Shown piece after piece: positions 5,020 to 5,667 of a DNA stretch of 5,667 nt. The position numbers were made by a program, and so were the translations under genes. The notes under the pieces are model-generated. The model worked only from the letters and a program-made list of their open reading frames with translations. It searched no databases and was not told the origin of the DNA. Each line of letters starts with the position of its first letter. The stretch's first letter is position 1. The stretch covers positions 1-5,667 of the forward strand of contig DUHU01000193.1 in assembly GCA_013330765.1 (NCBI GenBank), written 5' to 3'. This stretch comes from Candidatus Poseidoniaceae archaeon (lineage in GTDB: Archaea > Thermoplasmatota > Poseidoniia > Poseidoniales > Poseidoniaceae).

Positions 5020-5667
5020 GGAATTCTTTCTTCCGGATTTCGTCGTATCCTTCGGCCAAGCGGCCACCGCCACACCCCCGGCGAGCATGGCCGCCGCCAA
5101 CGCCCAGCGATGGTCGACACTGGTTTGTACGGTCGAGGAGCGAACGGCGAGTTCCACGGCACCGCGGCTGTGGGTGGTGCTGGTCGTGAGGTTTGCATCC
5201 GCGGTTTCATCGATCAACACCACGCTGAACGGTTCATCGGGACTCCACGTCAGCATGGCGTCCATCGTGCCGTTCAGGACGAGCTTGCAGGCTCCGTCAC
5301 ACACGCTCGACCAGGCTCCCTGTGCATCCAGGGTATGGAGTTCCAGCAACACGCGGTCGTACTCGCTGCCTTGGACGGCTTCCACCCCAGACTTCTGCGG
5401 TGTTCGATCGTGCCCGAGCAGCATGAGTGAGAGTTGGTCACCTGCTTCTGGCCAGGGGGCACGAAGTTCCAGATGAACGTTCACTCCGTCGCGTGTGGCT
5501 TCAATTCCGAGGTCAGATCTCGCCTCCCGCCCGGATTCAAGCTCAAGCATCCGTCGGGTGACGTCCGGCCATACTTCCGGTCCAACCAAGGGAGCCTCGC
5601 CCTCAACAAGGAAGGCAGGTGTCTGACCCAGGTCCTCATGCACCGCTCGCCACCGGTCCAAACGGGC
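5008..5667 (-). CDS. Exported protein with C-terminal membrane anchor, C-terminal part (start beyond right edge)
   Basis: The frame is open from the window edge to a TGA at 5008-5010, giving 219 visible residues (numbered here from the edge); the true start is outside. The visible N-terminal piece reads GQTPAFLVEGEAPLVG (14-29) followed by a helix WPDVTRRMLELE, a pattern like the cis-proline strand, last strand and final helix of a thioredoxin fold. Then comes a beta-rich region (about 55-180) with strands such as VNVHLELRA, LSLMLLGHD, RVLLELHTL and FSVVLIDE, which looks like one or two beta-sandwich domains. It carries a CDGAC cysteine pair (C123/C127). A single helix at about 188-204 is followed by a Lys/Arg-containing tail, so the bulk should be outside and the C-terminus inside. 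Thioredoxin-like plus beta-sandwich order recalls the Omp28-type arrangement, but this is inference. The gene is 93 bp upstream of the acidic orphan on the same strand. Confidence 0.75.
   Translation of the reverse strand, partial: ARLDRWRAVHEDLGQTPAFLVEGEAPLVGPEVWPDVTRRMLELESGREARSDLGIEATRDGVNVHLELRAPWPEAGDQLSLMLLGHDRTPQKSGVEAVQGSEYDRVLLELHTLDAQGAWSSVCDGACKLVLNGTMDAMLTWSPDEPFSVVLIDETADANLTTSTTHSRGAVELAVRSSTVQTSVDHRWALAAAMLAGGVAVAAWPKDTTKSGRKNSEEE

Noticed and set aside
4672..5430. Plus-strand open frame (252 codons) at the right end
   Set aside because: It would overlap two minus-strand genes, the TATA-like box and the inverted repeat; the product has no recognisable pattern, while the minus frame shows a clear C-terminal anchor.

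Overview
The window reads as ordinary chromosomal DNA of a GC-rich archaeon, most likely a marine Group II euryarchaeote (Candidatus Poseidoniales) or a close relative. The basis is the protein types (a dolichol-phosphate-type GT2 enzyme, an RND/MMPL exporter with Asp-rich external loops, a VKOR with a membrane-anchored thioredoxin partner, acidic exported domains), compact gene packing, and TATA-like AT-rich boxes 25-27 nt ahead of several start codons, as in leaderless archaeal transcripts. The taxonomic call is inference from sequence style. No rRNA, tRNA, CRISPR, insertion sequence or phage gene was seen.

Layout. Positions 1-871 (minus) hold the N-terminal 290 residues of an RND-superfamily membrane protein that runs off the left edge. 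Upstream of it on the same strand, 918-1850, is a polyprenyl-phosphate GT2 glycosyltransferase with its own TATA-like box. A 133-bp gap follows, then a small protein of unknown function (1984-2238, minus) with a good Shine-Dalgarno sequence. Diverging from it is a GalE-like NAD-dependent sugar epimerase (2343-3284, plus), then a membrane-anchored thioredoxin-fold protein with a CPYC site (3332-4012, plus), whose stop overlaps the GTG start of a VKOR-family membrane oxidoreductase (4009-4650, plus). Meeting VKOR tail to tail is an 87-residue acidic orphan (4651-4914, minus) with a TATA-like box. At the right edge is the C-terminal 219 residues of an exported, C-terminally anchored protein (5008-5667, minus).

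How the genes fit together. The glycosyltransferase and epimerase fit surface glycan or glycoprotein synthesis: the epimerase would make an activated sugar and the GT2 enzyme would load a sugar on a lipid carrier. The thioredoxin-like protein and VKOR form a clear extracytoplasmic disulfide-forming pair (DsbA-like oxidant plus membrane re-oxidant). Neighbouring exported proteins carry paired cysteines (RND loop C187/C201; right-edge protein C123/C127) and could be substrates. The right-edge protein may begin with a second thioredoxin-like domain, which would make positions 3332-5667 a small thiol-redox neighbourhood. The most useful leads are that neighbourhood, the prepilin-like N-terminus of the thioredoxin protein, the calcium-type Asp repeats in the RND loop, and the two orphan proteins.
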